A stretch of DNA of 64,000 nucleotides from Phycisphaerae bacterium (GTDB taxonomy: Bacteria; Planctomycetota; Phycisphaerae; UBA1845). Location of the stretch: assembly GCA_029260235.1 (NCBI GenBank), contig JAJDDP010000162.1, positions 1 through 64,000 of the forward strand, written 5' to 3'. The notes beneath the pieces are model-generated. The model searched no databases. It was not told the DNA's origin and saw nothing but the letters and a program-made list of their open reading frames with translations. Numbering within the stretch: position 1 is the first letter of the stretch; every line of letters starts with the position of its first letter. Made by a program: the position numbers and the translations under genes. Below are positions 17,906-27,004 of this stretch, piece after piece.

Positions 17906-19408
17906 ATGAAATCCACGAAAATCATTGCGCTGTGTTTGATTGCCCCATTCCTCGTGGCCGGGCCTGTCGAAGCAGCCCGCTACAAATGTCCCTGCGTCAG
18001 GGGGCCTTATCCCAAGCCCGCGAAGGTCAAGGGAAAGCCTTATAAGGATAAGAAGGGCGGCATTTGGACGCTAACTTGCACGAACGAGTCTAAGTCGGGC
18101 GATTTCGTGTGGACCTACCAAGCTGCGGCGGGTGCCAAGAAGAAGACCATCGGCCGATGTATCTATGTCGGCGGGCAAAACAAGACCGGGGCATCAAGGG
18201 ACGCCGCTGGCAACATAAAGATATGGTGGCACACCTGCCGAAAGCCGGGCACAAACAAGGCCATCTTAGACGTCTTCGACAAGACCGCCTGCAAATCCAC
18301 GCAGCGAGACTTGAGGCACCAGAACGGGCGTTGGGAGGAAGTGTCACGGCGGGACACTTCCAACGCGCTCTATGCTGCCTTCAGCGATGTGGATGCCAAC
18401 GGCGACACCATACCAGATGAAAATTTTGCTTATCTCACCGCTGGGATCTACGACGTGACCCCGCCCCTGCTGGCCGAATATGAAACGCGGGTTACCCTTG
18501 AAGTTGACTTCATTGGCGGGGCCAACAACATCTCCTGGGACATCGGTGAGATGACTCCGACGCTCAACATCGGCGACGAGATCGTATTTAGCGATCTGGC
18601 GCTGTCTATGGCGGCATTTATCGATCCGCGATTCCTGCCCCTAGACACGATCGAAGGGCTGGCATTGACCGCGATCGTGCCGATCACGCCGGCCACCGGT
18701 GAGATTCTTGCATCGTTCGTGCCGCCGGGTCCAGGTCCGATCGAGACCCGTTGGGCAATTGTCGATCAGGATGCAGAACCGTTTTGGAGCAGCATTTTTG
18801 ACAGTCCAAGTCCCATTGAGGATCTCGGATTCTCCCTCTTGCTCGATCTCTCCGACATGCCCGGCTACGACGGGAGTGCCGGCGACTTCGTCGTGCTGTT
18901 TGACGGTGGCCCGTGCTGCCTTCCAGATAACACATGCAGCTCGATGGCGGAGATCGACTGTACCGACGCGGGAGGCATTTTTCTTGGCCTTAGCACACCG
19001 GGCGATCCGCTCACCTGTGCCGACAGTGATTGCGACGGCGACGGAACCTTCCAGCCGCTGGACAACTGCCCAGAAAGCGCCAACGGTGGACAACTCGATT
19101 CGGATCTTGATCTCGTCGGTGATGATTGTGACGGTTGTCCTTTGGATCCTGACAAGATTGTCGAAGGCATCTGCGGGTGTGGTCTAGCCGACGTCGGTGA
19201 TGATGACGGCGACGAATGGCTGAATTGCGTTGATCAGTGCCCAGGCGAGGACGACAGCGTTGACGTCAACGGCAATGGCGTCGCCGACTGCCTAGAGCCA
19301 GCTATTCCTACGGTCTCTGAATGGGGAGTGATTCTCATGACACTGCTACTCGTTGTAGCCGGGATGGTCGTGCTCAGCCAGCGACGCAGACCTTCGGCGG
19401 CTGATTGA
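17906..19408 (+). CDS. Secreted protein with IPTL-CTERM-type sorting signal
   Basis: 500 residues. The ATG follows GGAAGG by eight bases and opens a signal peptide ending near PVEAARYKC. The N-terminal 100 residues are Lys/Cys rich. A beta-rich middle part follows, then a Cys-rich segment (CCLPDNTCSSMAEIDC) and two or three Asp-rich calcium repeats (DSDCDGDGTFQPLDNCPE, DVNGNGVADC). The end is IPTVSEWGVILM, a hydrophobic helix and SQRRRPSAAD, a good match to the IPTL-CTERM signal. It should be exported and processed at the cell surface. It is the third type of C-terminal sorting tail in this window. Confidence 0.85.
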   Translation: MKSTKIIALCLIAPFLVAGPVEAARYKCPCVRGPYPKPAKVKGKPYKDKKGGIWTLTCTNESKSGDFVWTYQAAAGAKKKTIGRCIYVGGQNKTGASRDAAGNIKIWWHTCRKPGTNKAILDVFDKTACKSTQRDLRHQNGRWEEVSRRDTSNALYAAFSDVDANGDTIPDENFAYLTAGIYDVTPPLLAEYETRVTLEVDFIGGANNISWDIGEMTPTLNIGDEIVFSDLALSMAAFIDPRFLPLDTIEGLALTAIVPITPATGEILASFVPPGPGPIETRWAIVDQDAEPFWSSIFDSPSPIEDLGFSLLLDLSDMPGYDGSAGDFVVLFDGGPCCLPDNTCSSMAEIDCTDAGGIFLGLSTPGDPLTCADSDCDGDGTFQPLDNCPESANGGQLDSDLDLVGDDCDGCPLDPDKIVEGICGCGLADVGDDDGDEWLNCVDQCPGEDDSVDVNGNGVADCLEPAIPTVSEWGVILMTLLLVVAGMVVLSQRRRPSAAD

Positions 19409-19495
19409 GTCGGAATGCTGTAGGATTCTTTGAATAGCGCGAGGCGCTCTGCTCGATCGGCAGGGTGCCTCGTGTTCGTTACATCCGCCTTGGGC

Positions 19496-19942
19496 TTATG
19501 CGGGTGGAGGCTGCTCGCCTGATTGGGGCTTATGTTTGGGTGGATCGACCTTGACCACCATGAGCCTGGCATCTCGGAGCGGATTTTCTTGGCAATTGAG
19601 TTGCACGCGGTACTCACCGGCTTCGGGGAAGGTTAGTCCCTGGAATTGCAGGGCGAGGTTGGCGATGGCTCGGGGGTTCTTGAAGTCGACAAACCCGTCG
19701 CCCTCGACGATGGGAGGGCGGGCATCGTTGGCATCGGCGATGCGAATGGTCAGGGGCGTCTTGCCTCGGCCCTCAGTCAGTGCAACGTAAACGCAAAGGT
19801 GCGGATGTGTGACCGGGAATCGCCAAGCGTGCAGCGTGGTGAAGATGCCGATCAGCGACTGCTTGCCGGTGATCCTGTCGGTGATGATCTGGTCGCAGAC
19901 CAGCAAAGACAGTACGTCGGGGATGGCTACATAGTCGCTCAT
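19496..19942 (-). CDS. Conserved hypothetical protein (DUF6941-like)
   Basis: 148 residues, cytoplasmic, no signal or membrane segment. The opening LSLLVCDQIITDRITGKQSL and LIGIFTTLHAWRFP resemble a short conserved family I recall as DUF6941, common in Planctomycetota and Verrucomicrobiota, with a beta-sandwich look (strands CVYVALTEG, LTIRIADA, YRVQLNCQ). The tail is Pro/Lys rich. No function is known to me. It is convergent with the IPTL-type gene. Confidence 0.6.
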   Translation of the reverse strand: MSDYVAIPDVLSLLVCDQIITDRITGKQSLIGIFTTLHAWRFPVTHPHLCVYVALTEGRGKTPLTIRIADANDARPPIVEGDGFVDFKNPRAIANLALQFQGLTFPEAGEYRVQLNCQENPLRDARLMVVKVDPPKHKPQSGEQPPPA

Positions 19943-20182
19943 AGTTGGATGTCATTTCTCAAGTCGAAGCTGGCGGGGGCTGGGCAGCCTCACTCGCCGG
20001 AACCTTGTCTCGCGACGATCATACCGCCAATCTCGCTGCAGGCCGAGTTCTGCTGGCACAGTTTTATCCGGGCATGAGAATTGACGTGGCTGCATCTCTC
20101 AACCAAAATCTACTGCCGCTTGATGCATGCGTTTGCTTGGCAGGATGGCCAAGGCCGGCTGCAAATCACAAACCTCGCTCGG

Positions 20183-21469
20183 ATGGAGCCTCGTATCTTG
20201 AAGGTACTCATGCTTGGATGGGAGTTCCCGCCAGAGATTTCCGGCGGGCTGGGCGTTGCCTGTTTTGGTCTGACCAAAGCGCTGGCTGCCGCCGGGGTGG
20301 AGGTCAGCATGGTGCTGCCTCGCAACAGATCAGTTTCGCCAAATGCCCATCTGCGATTCTTGACACCGGCCAAAGAGGCTGATGTTGGTAGCTCGTCGCC
20401 CCCGTCGAGCGGCATTCGGGCGATTCCAGTTGAATCGGCTCTAAGACCCTATGATCGGCCCTCCTCGTTTGCCGACGAACCTGCCGCCAGAGGAATCCCC
20501 ACCTCAGCCACGATTGACCAAGCTTGGTCCAGCCCGGGCGCCGATTACAACGGAGATCTTTTTGCGGAGGTCACTCGGTATACAGATCGCGTCTTAGCAG
20601 CGGCTGGGCACGAATCCTTCGACGTGATTCATGCCCACGATTGGATGACTTTCCCAGCTGGCATCGAGCTGGCGTCGCGAACGGGGAAGCCGCTGGTCGT
20701 ACACGTCCATTCAACCGAATTCGACAGGACGGCCCAACGCATCGATCGTCGCATTTACCTGATCGAACGCGACGGCCTTCACCAAGCCGATGCAGTGGTC
20801 GCCGTGAGCCATCTGACGCGGACCATTATCATGGCCAACTACGGGCTGGAGCAGAAAAGCATCGAAGTCGTATACAACGGCATCGAACTGGAAGATGCCC
20901 GCCGGCAAGCGGCGCCTCGGTTGAACCAAGAACGCGAAAAAGTCGTCCTGTTCCTGGGCCGCGTAACAGTCCAAAAGGGGCCTGAGTACTTCATCAGGGC
21001 AGCCCGCCGCGTCTTGGATGTGATGGGCAACGTCCGTTTCATCGTGGCTGGTGCCGGCGACCTGATTGAGAAAACCATCGCTCTCTCCAAGAAACTGGGC
21101 CTGGACCAAAAAGTCCTCTTCACCGGATTCTTGCGCGGGCAGGAAGTGGAGCGCGTTTACAAAAGCGCGGATGTATTTGTGATGCCCAGCATTTCAGAGC
21201 CTTTCGGCTTGGCTGCGCTCGAGGCGATCAGCAATGATGTGCCGGTCATCGTCTCGCGGCAGTCGGGGGTGGCTGAGGTGCTGGACCATGTGCTCAAGGT
21301 TGATTTTTGGAACATTGATGACCTCGCCGACCGAATCGTGGCTGTGCTGCGACACGAGCCTCTGAGTGACATGCTCCGGGAACACGGTAGTTTTGAGGTC
21401 CAGAAGCTGACCTGGGCGGAGTCTGCCCACCGATGCACAAAAATCTATGATCGGCTGGGATCAAGCTAA
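20183..21469 (+). CDS. Glycosyltransferase, glycogen/starch-synthase-like GT4
   Basis: 428 residues from the ATG that opens MEPRILKVLMLGWEFPPEIS. GGLG right after it is the ADP-glucose-synthase-type glycine loop. Further motifs are DVIHAHDWMT, GKPLVVHVHSTEFDR, VVAVSHLTR, VVYNGIEL, the GT-B donor region FLGRVTVQKGPEYFI, and PSISEPFGLAALEAI containing the two catalytic-site glutamates. Upstream in-frame codons exist but are not conserved. It lies about 100 bases before a GH57-like gene on the same strand; this pairing is seen in bacterial alpha-glucan metabolism, so glycogen or a related glucan is the likely product. Confidence 0.85.
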   Translation: MEPRILKVLMLGWEFPPEISGGLGVACFGLTKALAAAGVEVSMVLPRNRSVSPNAHLRFLTPAKEADVGSSSPPSSGIRAIPVESALRPYDRPSSFADEPAARGIPTSATIDQAWSSPGADYNGDLFAEVTRYTDRVLAAAGHESFDVIHAHDWMTFPAGIELASRTGKPLVVHVHSTEFDRTAQRIDRRIYLIERDGLHQADAVVAVSHLTRTIIMANYGLEQKSIEVVYNGIELEDARRQAAPRLNQEREKVVLFLGRVTVQKGPEYFIRAARRVLDVMGNVRFIVAGAGDLIEKTIALSKKLGLDQKVLFTGFLRGQEVERVYKSADVFVMPSISEPFGLAALEAISNDVPVIVSRQSGVAEVLDHVLKVDFWNIDDLADRIVAVLRHEPLSDMLREHGSFEVQKLTWAESAHRCTKIYDRLGSS

Positions 21470-21572
21470 CCGGATACCCAAAGGTGCGCCCCCGACGGCC
21501 TCACAAGTCTTGATGGCTTGGGCATCGGGTGCCTGGACGAAATTGCGGCTTGGCCGTTCGGTGACCGAATAG

Positions 21573-22757
21573 ATGGCTCCCATTGTTTTTTGCTTCGTAG
21601 TTCACCATCCGTGGCCATTGCGGGCATACACCACCTTTGATAGGAGCGGCCGCTACTTCGACGAAAGTGCGGCCAGGGCATGGTGCCGTTCTTCTATTGA
21701 GGGGCATCACCTGCCAATTGCCAATGAGCTGCTCGCTCTGATCGCCAAAGCCCCGACTCGATTCGGAGCCAGTTACTTGATCTCCGGCGTCTGCCTCGAG
21801 CAGTTGCAGGCTTTTTGCCCACAGATGATTGATGCACTTCGAAAACTTCACGACACGGGCTGCATTGACTTTGTCGCAGAGAGTTATCATCACAGCTTCG
21901 CCCTGGGTTCTGACCAAGATGAGTTTTGCGAGCAGGTCGCGTTGCATCGCGAGCTACTGCACGAGCTATTCGGCACCACGCCCAGAGTTTTTTGCCCGAC
22001 GGATCGGGTCCTATCGTCTCCGGCGGTCGCGATTGCCCAGGCAACCAACCACGCAGGCTTCTTGTGCCAATCGTGTGACAACACTCGCTCGCTTCATGCT
22101 GAAACGACAAACCGCGATAACGCCGGGGAAAGTAGCTTGGCCATCTTCGAGGGGGAGTCTCAACTCGACCGCTTAGTCTGCGGATCGCTCTATACCTCAG
22201 ACGGCGCCCGTACAACACATTTGGAGGAGAAACTAGCGAGCGCTGCCAGTCGGCGGCCATCGAATGATCCTCTGGTGGTGATGCTCGATAGTCCCACTGC
22301 CGAAGAAAAAACAGCCCGATCGATGCCCAGTAGCCACGGAGCCGCCTCGCCAGTGCAGTTGATGGCGGAGACCTCTGCACTGGCAGACGCCATCGTGTTC
22401 AAATCGGCAGGGATGTGCCTAGCCCTACCCCTGACCACAACGTCATGTGGAGCGGATTCGCCAGACATTCAGGTGCCGCCCGCCGTCGGGGGCAATCGAT
22501 TGCAAATTGATGCAGCCGACGCAATCTTGAAATTGGGCGCCGCAGCCCGAGAATCGGGGTCAGACGCGCTATTGGCGTGTTGGCGGCGGCTTCAGTGTGC
22601 GGACTATCTTGCTGCTATGGGCGACCAACCCACCAAGAGCTCCCTGCCGCAGGAGTTGAGCAAGAAAATTGGCAACTATGACTACTACATCCGCGCCATG
22701 AATATCGTTGAAGATCTCGCCCGACGCTGCAAGCAATTGGCTGACAGCTCCAGATAA
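21573..22757 (+). CDS. GH57-like alpha-glucan enzyme with altered catalytic motif
   Basis: 394 residues. The N-terminal ~190 residues follow bacterial GH57 alpha-amylases: VVHHPWPLRAYTTFD, LISGVCLEQLQAFCP, and FVAESYHHSFAL, which carries the nucleophile Glu. The C-terminal ~80 residues also match (DALLACWRRLQCADYL, IRAMNIVEDLARR). The centre does not: where family members have a D-Y-E-x-F-G-E-H motif with the acid/base Asp, this protein has VVMLDSPTAEEKTARS, keeping at most the Asp. It may be a non-catalytic regulator or a diverged enzyme of the glucan pathway set by the upstream synthase-like gene. Confidence 0.7.
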   Translation: MAPIVFCFVVHHPWPLRAYTTFDRSGRYFDESAARAWCRSSIEGHHLPIANELLALIAKAPTRFGASYLISGVCLEQLQAFCPQMIDALRKLHDTGCIDFVAESYHHSFALGSDQDEFCEQVALHRELLHELFGTTPRVFCPTDRVLSSPAVAIAQATNHAGFLCQSCDNTRSLHAETTNRDNAGESSLAIFEGESQLDRLVCGSLYTSDGARTTHLEEKLASAASRRPSNDPLVVMLDSPTAEEKTARSMPSSHGAASPVQLMAETSALADAIVFKSAGMCLALPLTTTSCGADSPDIQVPPAVGGNRLQIDAADAILKLGAAARESGSDALLACWRRLQCADYLAAMGDQPTKSSLPQELSKKIGNYDYYIRAMNIVEDLARRCKQLADSSR

Positions 22758-22814
22758 TCGCATCATAACTAGTTTGTAAATATAAAGTTATGACTCTTTC
22801 GTGTTGGCGGACAG

Positions 22815-22838
22815 GCCTCTCGCAAGAGGCGTTTTCTC
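22815..22838 (+). terminator. Intrinsic terminator of the glucan gene pair
   Basis: GCCTCT-CGCA-AGAGGC forms a 6-bp perfect stem with a 4-base loop, followed by GTTTTCTC. It lies 58 bases after the GH57-like stop codon. Confidence 0.65.
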
Positions 22839-23033
22839 TTGGATTTACGCTTGATCCTGCCAAGAGGAGGCTCTAGGGGCTATTTGCTTGATATAGTGGC
22901 CCCCGCAAAATCCTCAAGAGTGCCTCCCAGACGGACCGATAGCGAGATGACGAGGCTGTCTTAGTTCCAAGCCTCGAGTTGCCCGTAAGTTGTAGCCGTG
23001 GCGGGTGTACCGGGCATTTTTCGGATTTGGGTG

Positions 23034-23061
23034 TTGACTTCAAAGTGCCAACATCTACAAT
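23034..23061 (+). promoter_or_regulatory. Strong predicted promoter of the surface lipoprotein gene
   Basis: TTGACT (23034-23039) and TACAAT (23056-23061) are 16 bases apart, each one base off consensus. The implied 5' leader is about 390 bases. Confidence 0.55.
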
Positions 23062-23329
23062 TCGCCCGCGATAGACAAAGCTGCAAGCGGCACTTATGGC
23101 CGCTTCTGTGGCCCAGAAAAGAATGGCAGGCGCTTTGGGACCGAGTTGGCGCGTACTCGGATCAACAAACGCCGGGGCCATTGAGGCACAACTGAACTAT
23201 CAAGAGGACTCGCACGGTTGCCGTTGCTGCCCCCACGGGGCAATAGTGGTAGGTTCGATCTTTTTTGATTATTGATGTGTAATTCTGGAATGCTTTTGCT
23301 TCTCTTAGGTTTCAGACGGCAGTAAATCG

Positions 23330-23430
23330 GTCGGCATCTCGTGATGTTGCCGACTGTCGAGGAATTTTCAGTACATTAGGGACTGAAAAACGGGTTTCTT
23401 TTCGTTGCTGCGTGGCGGGGGGACGCCACG
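23330..23430 (+). promoter_or_regulatory. Three tandem hairpins in the 5' leader of the surface lipoprotein gene
   Basis: Hairpin 1 is GTCGGCA / TGCCGAC (23330-23354, 11-base loop). Hairpin 2 is TTTTCAGT / ACTGAAAA (23365-23389, 9-base loop). Hairpin 3 is CGTGGCG / CGCCACG (23411-23430, 6-base loop). All stems are perfect. The ribosome site GGAGGT follows hairpin 3. They may stabilise the mRNA or regulate translation. Confidence 0.55.
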
Positions 23431-23455
23431 GGAATTGGACTGGAGGTCACGGATA

Positions 23456-26400
23456 ATGACATCAGGATTTGAAAAACTGGACGCGGGCATCTGTCGCTCT
23501 TTCGGGCGAGGAGCTCTGCACTTTGGATTGGCGTTGAGCGTGGTAACGCTCTTCACCTTGGTACCTGGCTGTCCTTCCACCGGTGGCGGTGGTGGCGACA
23601 GCGAGCCGAACCCGTGTGCGGGCGACGCTTGTGACGACGGCATGGAATGCACGGACGACTCATGTGAAGTCGTTGACGGCGAAGCCTCTTGCACCAACGC
23701 AGTAAACTGTGCGGACGGCGAAGAGTGCGGCGACGACGGCACTTGCGGGGAGATTCCTGATCCGTGTGCCGACGTCGATTGTGACGACGGCCTCGACTGC
23801 ACCGACGACTCCTGTGCGGATGGCAACTGCACCAACGCTGACAACTGTCCCGAAGGCGAAGTCTGCGGCGATGACGGCGCTTGTGCCAGCACGTCGAACG
23901 ACGACCTGTCGGGCGCTAACCCAGCAGGCACTTTTGATGATCTGGAAGTCGGCGACACCATCACCGTCAGTCCTCCAGAGCCCGCAGCAGCTGAGGGTGC
24001 AAGCGTCCGTCAGTTTGAGGACTGCGTCTGTGCATGGAGCGTTGAGCCTTCCACCGCTGGTAGCTTCAGCGATGCCGATGCATGCACCACCGACTTCACC
24101 CTCGCAGAAGCTGGCGATTTCACGCTTTCCGTCACGACGACCTGTGGTGATGGCGAAGCTGAGACGTTCGACCAGGATGCCACGGCATCTGAGGCGGCTG
24201 TCGTTGATTGCACCACCGATGGTGACTGCGATGACGGCGATGTCTGCACGGACGACTTCTGTGACGTTGGTACGGACGGTTCGGGCAGCTGTGCGAGCAC
24301 CCCGGCTGACTGTGACGATGGCGATGCCTGCACGGTTGATACCTGCGGTGTTGGTACCGATGGTTTGGCTGAATGCACCAGCGAGCCCATGGATTGTGGC
24401 ACGAACGGCATCTGCATTGATGGCGTCTGCTCCGACACCTGCACCGTGGACGGCGATTGTGACGACGGCCTCTTCTGCAATGGTACTGAAACCTGCACCG
24501 ACATCGGCACCGACGGCACTGGCAACTGCTCAGCTGGCACGTCACCATGTGCGGATGACCAGACCTGCGACGAAGATGCAGATTCCTGTGCAAGTCCAAG
24601 CGGTACTACGTTTGATTTGACGCTTGCTCAGGACACCGGCCCCTCCTTCACGGGTGGGAGTGGTGACGACACCTTCAACGCCAACTTGGCGTTCAATGCT
24701 CCGACCGGGACCAACATCCCGACGCTGCAGACCGGCGATTCGCTGGCCGGCGGTTTGGGCTCCGACGTTCTGAACGCAACGTTCAATTTCGTCGCCGCAA
24801 CAACAGTTTCACCGGCGATGAGCAGCATCGATGCGTTGAATGTGACTGACTTTGGTACTTTTGCCACCACAATCGCAGGTACGGCCGTTTCCGGTCTAAC
24901 CGATGTTGGCATCATGAATAGCACCAACACGAATGTCTTGACCGTCGGAACTGCCGGTAATCCTCTGCCAAGCTTGGTGGATCTGAGCATCTCGAATCAA
25001 GGGATTGGTGCGACGTTCAACTTCGCTACTGCCTCGGCGACGGGTGCCAGTGACACAGTCAATGTCACTTTCTCAAATGTGACCGGCACGCCGGGCCTGA
25101 CCCTTACCTACGAGGTTCAAGGGTCTACCAACGGTGCTGAGATTCTGAACATCACGTCGATGGGCGGAGCCAACACGGTCAACGACTTTGCTACGACGGA
25201 TACTTCCCTCACTACAGTGAACATCGGTGGTGACACCAGCTTCAAGCTGACCACTTCGTTCGACGCGGGCGTAACGACTTGCGATGCCAGCGGGAACGGT
25301 GCGGGCGTTTCGGTCACGCAGAACAACAACAACCTGTTTAACTTTACCGGCGGTGCCGGCGACGACAGCATCGTCATGGGCGGCAGCTATGGGACCACCG
25401 ACATCCTAAATGGCGGTGAAGGTTCGGGCGACACCTTGGGCGGCACAAGCGCCGTCATCGGTGGAACCACTGCGAACCAGACCAATGCCACCAACTTCGA
25501 GGGCCTTCGGGTCTCCAATGCTCACACCACAGCCATCAACGTGGCACACTGGGGTGGTGGAGTTAATCAAGTAACCTTGGATCTTGGTTCCAATAACGGC
25601 AGCATTACCAACGCACCTAGCGGGGTCCTTGTTGACTTGGGCACCAACGGTGGTAACCCGGCCGGCGCCGGCACACTGGCAGTGACCCTCAGTGGTACGG
25701 GCACGTCAGACTCGGCGACCTTGACTCTGAACGACTGCGATCAGACTGGCCTGGTCACCACTACCGGAGCTGAGACGCTGAACTTGGTTTCCAATCTTGA
25801 CCTCAACGGGTCTGCTGCTGGAGGTGGTACGGCAGGCGTCAACACCCTGACGGGCGGCCTGACCATGACAGACACCGCTGCCAGCGAGAAAATCGTCGTC
25901 ACTGGTACCGAGTCATTGACTTTTGGTGCGGCTACGACCTGCAACGAGTTGGATGCCAGTGCATTTACCGAGGTCTTGATCATGAGTGCCGCAAACACCC
26001 TTGCCGGAATCACGGTTAGTGGTGGAGCTGGTGCTGACACGCTCTTCGCCTCAGCCGGTGCGGACATCGTCAACGGTAACGCGGGTAACGACATCATCAA
26101 CCCACTTGCCGGAGCTGACATCGTATCGGGTGGTACGGGTGCTGATACCTTCCGTCAGAGCATCGCCACCGCAGCCGGCGTTGATCGACAAACCATCACC
26201 GACTTCGATGACACGGTCACCACTGGTGATATTTTCAACCTGAACTCGGGCCTGGCAACGCTCACTGGTACGGATAACTTCGCCACCAGCGCATCGTTGC
26301 AGACGCACTCAGCCTCGGGCAACCTCACCGGCAATGCTGCCGCCGAGGTGATCCGGGTAACTTCTGGCACGGTCTCAGACTTCACCACGGCCAACTCGCT

Positions 26401-26632
26401 CAACGGCACGAACCTGCTGGTCGCTGTCGGCGGTACGATTACCGGTGCGGTTGGTGGTCAGAACGACTTCCTGATCTTGGTCGCCGATACCAATGGCAAC
26501 GTTGGTGTTTACTATGCCACGTCGGCGAACAACGCGATAATCAATACTGAGATCACGCTGGTCGGCGTCCTGCAAGGCAGCGCTGCTGTCATTGGCGACA
26601 TGGTGTTCAACAACTTCGCCAACGGCGCCTAA
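23456..26632 (+). CDS. Large surface lipoprotein with Cys-rich and RTX-like repeats (S-layer-like)
   Basis: 1058 residues. The ATG is eight bases after GGAGGT. Signal peptide and lipobox LVPGC place the lipidated Cys at 39. Residues about 45-165 and 270-395 contain Cys-rich units of the form DGD.CT.D.C..GTDG. The rest is Gly/Thr/Asn/Ser rich with strand-turn repeats like those of S-layer and RTX proteins, including GGAGADTLFASAGADIV and NGNAGNDIINPLAGADIV (glycine-rich calcium-binding nonapeptides) near 870-905. A promoter, structured leader and strong terminator point to high expression. It is probably a main envelope protein held by its lipid anchor. Assigning it as an S-layer protein is inference. 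Confidence 0.75.
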   Translation: MTSGFEKLDAGICRSFGRGALHFGLALSVVTLFTLVPGCPSTGGGGGDSEPNPCAGDACDDGMECTDDSCEVVDGEASCTNAVNCADGEECGDDGTCGEIPDPCADVDCDDGLDCTDDSCADGNCTNADNCPEGEVCGDDGACASTSNDDLSGANPAGTFDDLEVGDTITVSPPEPAAAEGASVRQFEDCVCAWSVEPSTAGSFSDADACTTDFTLAEAGDFTLSVTTTCGDGEAETFDQDATASEAAVVDCTTDGDCDDGDVCTDDFCDVGTDGSGSCASTPADCDDGDACTVDTCGVGTDGLAECTSEPMDCGTNGICIDGVCSDTCTVDGDCDDGLFCNGTETCTDIGTDGTGNCSAGTSPCADDQTCDEDADSCASPSGTTFDLTLAQDTGPSFTGGSGDDTFNANLAFNAPTGTNIPTLQTGDSLAGGLGSDVLNATFNFVAATTVSPAMSSIDALNVTDFGTFATTIAGTAVSGLTDVGIMNSTNTNVLTVGTAGNPLPSLVDLSISNQGIGATFNFATASATGASDTVNVTFSNVTGTPGLTLTYEVQGSTNGAEILNITSMGGANTVNDFATTDTSLTTVNIGGDTSFKLTTSFDAGVTTCDASGNGAGVSVTQNNNNLFNFTGGAGDDSIVMGGSYGTTDILNGGEGSGDTLGGTSAVIGGTTANQTNATNFEGLRVSNAHTTAINVAHWGGGVNQVTLDLGSNNGSITNAPSGVLVDLGTNGGNPAGAGTLAVTLSGTGTSDSATLTLNDCDQTGLVTTTGAETLNLVSNLDLNGSAAGGGTAGVNTLTGGLTMTDTAASEKIVVTGTESLTFGAATTCNELDASAFTEVLIMSAANTLAGITVSGGAGADTLFASAGADIVNGNAGNDIINPLAGADIVSGGTGADTFRQSIATAAGVDRQTITDFDDTVTTGDIFNLNSGLATLTGTDNFATSASLQTHSASGNLTGNAAAEVIRVTSGTVSDFTTANSLNGTNLLVAVGGTITGAVGGQNDFLILVADTNGNVGVYYATSANNAIINTEITLVGVLQGSAAVIGDMVFNNFANGA

Positions 26633-26650
26633 TATCGCAGTTACGCTGTA

Positions 26651-26671
26651 GGTCCGGCTGCTGGCCGGACC
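26651..26671 (+). other. Hairpin after the surface lipoprotein gene
   Basis: GGTCCGGC-TGCTG-GCCGGACC, a perfect 8-bp stem 18 bases after the stop codon. There is no T tract, so it is more likely an RNA 3'-end stabiliser than a terminator; a true terminator follows at 26701. Confidence 0.55.
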
Positions 26672-26700
26672 TGCAGAAGAAGAATTGACCTATCATAGAA

Positions 26701-26733
26701 GCCCGGCGGGAACTCCCGCCGGGCTTCTTCTTT
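26701..26733 (+). terminator. Strong intrinsic terminator
   Basis: GCCCGGCGGG-AACT-CCCGCCGGGC is a perfect 10-bp stem with a 4-base loop (26701-26724), followed by TTCTTCTTT. It ends the surface lipoprotein transcript. Confidence 0.85.
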
Positions 26734-27004
26734 ATCCAAACATCGTTGAAGGTAGGTTTTACTTGGGCCTCTCTGTCGTTCCCAAAGGCGGGAGGGTGGA
26801 GGATCAGGGTCTTGACCCGACAGGGTGGCAGGACGTCGGAGAGGGTCCACATCTCGTTGCGGTCGTGTGCGGCGAGATATCTTGACAGCTCAGGCTGTAC
26901 TGCCCACGGCGTGGTTCCAATGATCTTGGTCAATGCTAAGCGAATCTCGATGGTTAGTTGCTACTGGCAGGCTTGTGGCAGTGCGAGAGGAGTCGACAGC
27001 TCCG
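26734..27004. other. Intergenic region, convergent genes
   Basis: About 270 bases between the terminator and the 3' end of asd. Short open frames on both strands show no coding character or ribosome sites. Nothing else is seen. Confidence 0.4.

Larger units (their letters stand above)
22758..23455. other. Long intergenic region and 5' leader
   Basis: About 700 bases without a convincing gene. It holds an intrinsic terminator (22815-22838), a strong promoter (23034-23061) and three successive perfect hairpins (23330-23430), all listed separately. Confidence 0.6.
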
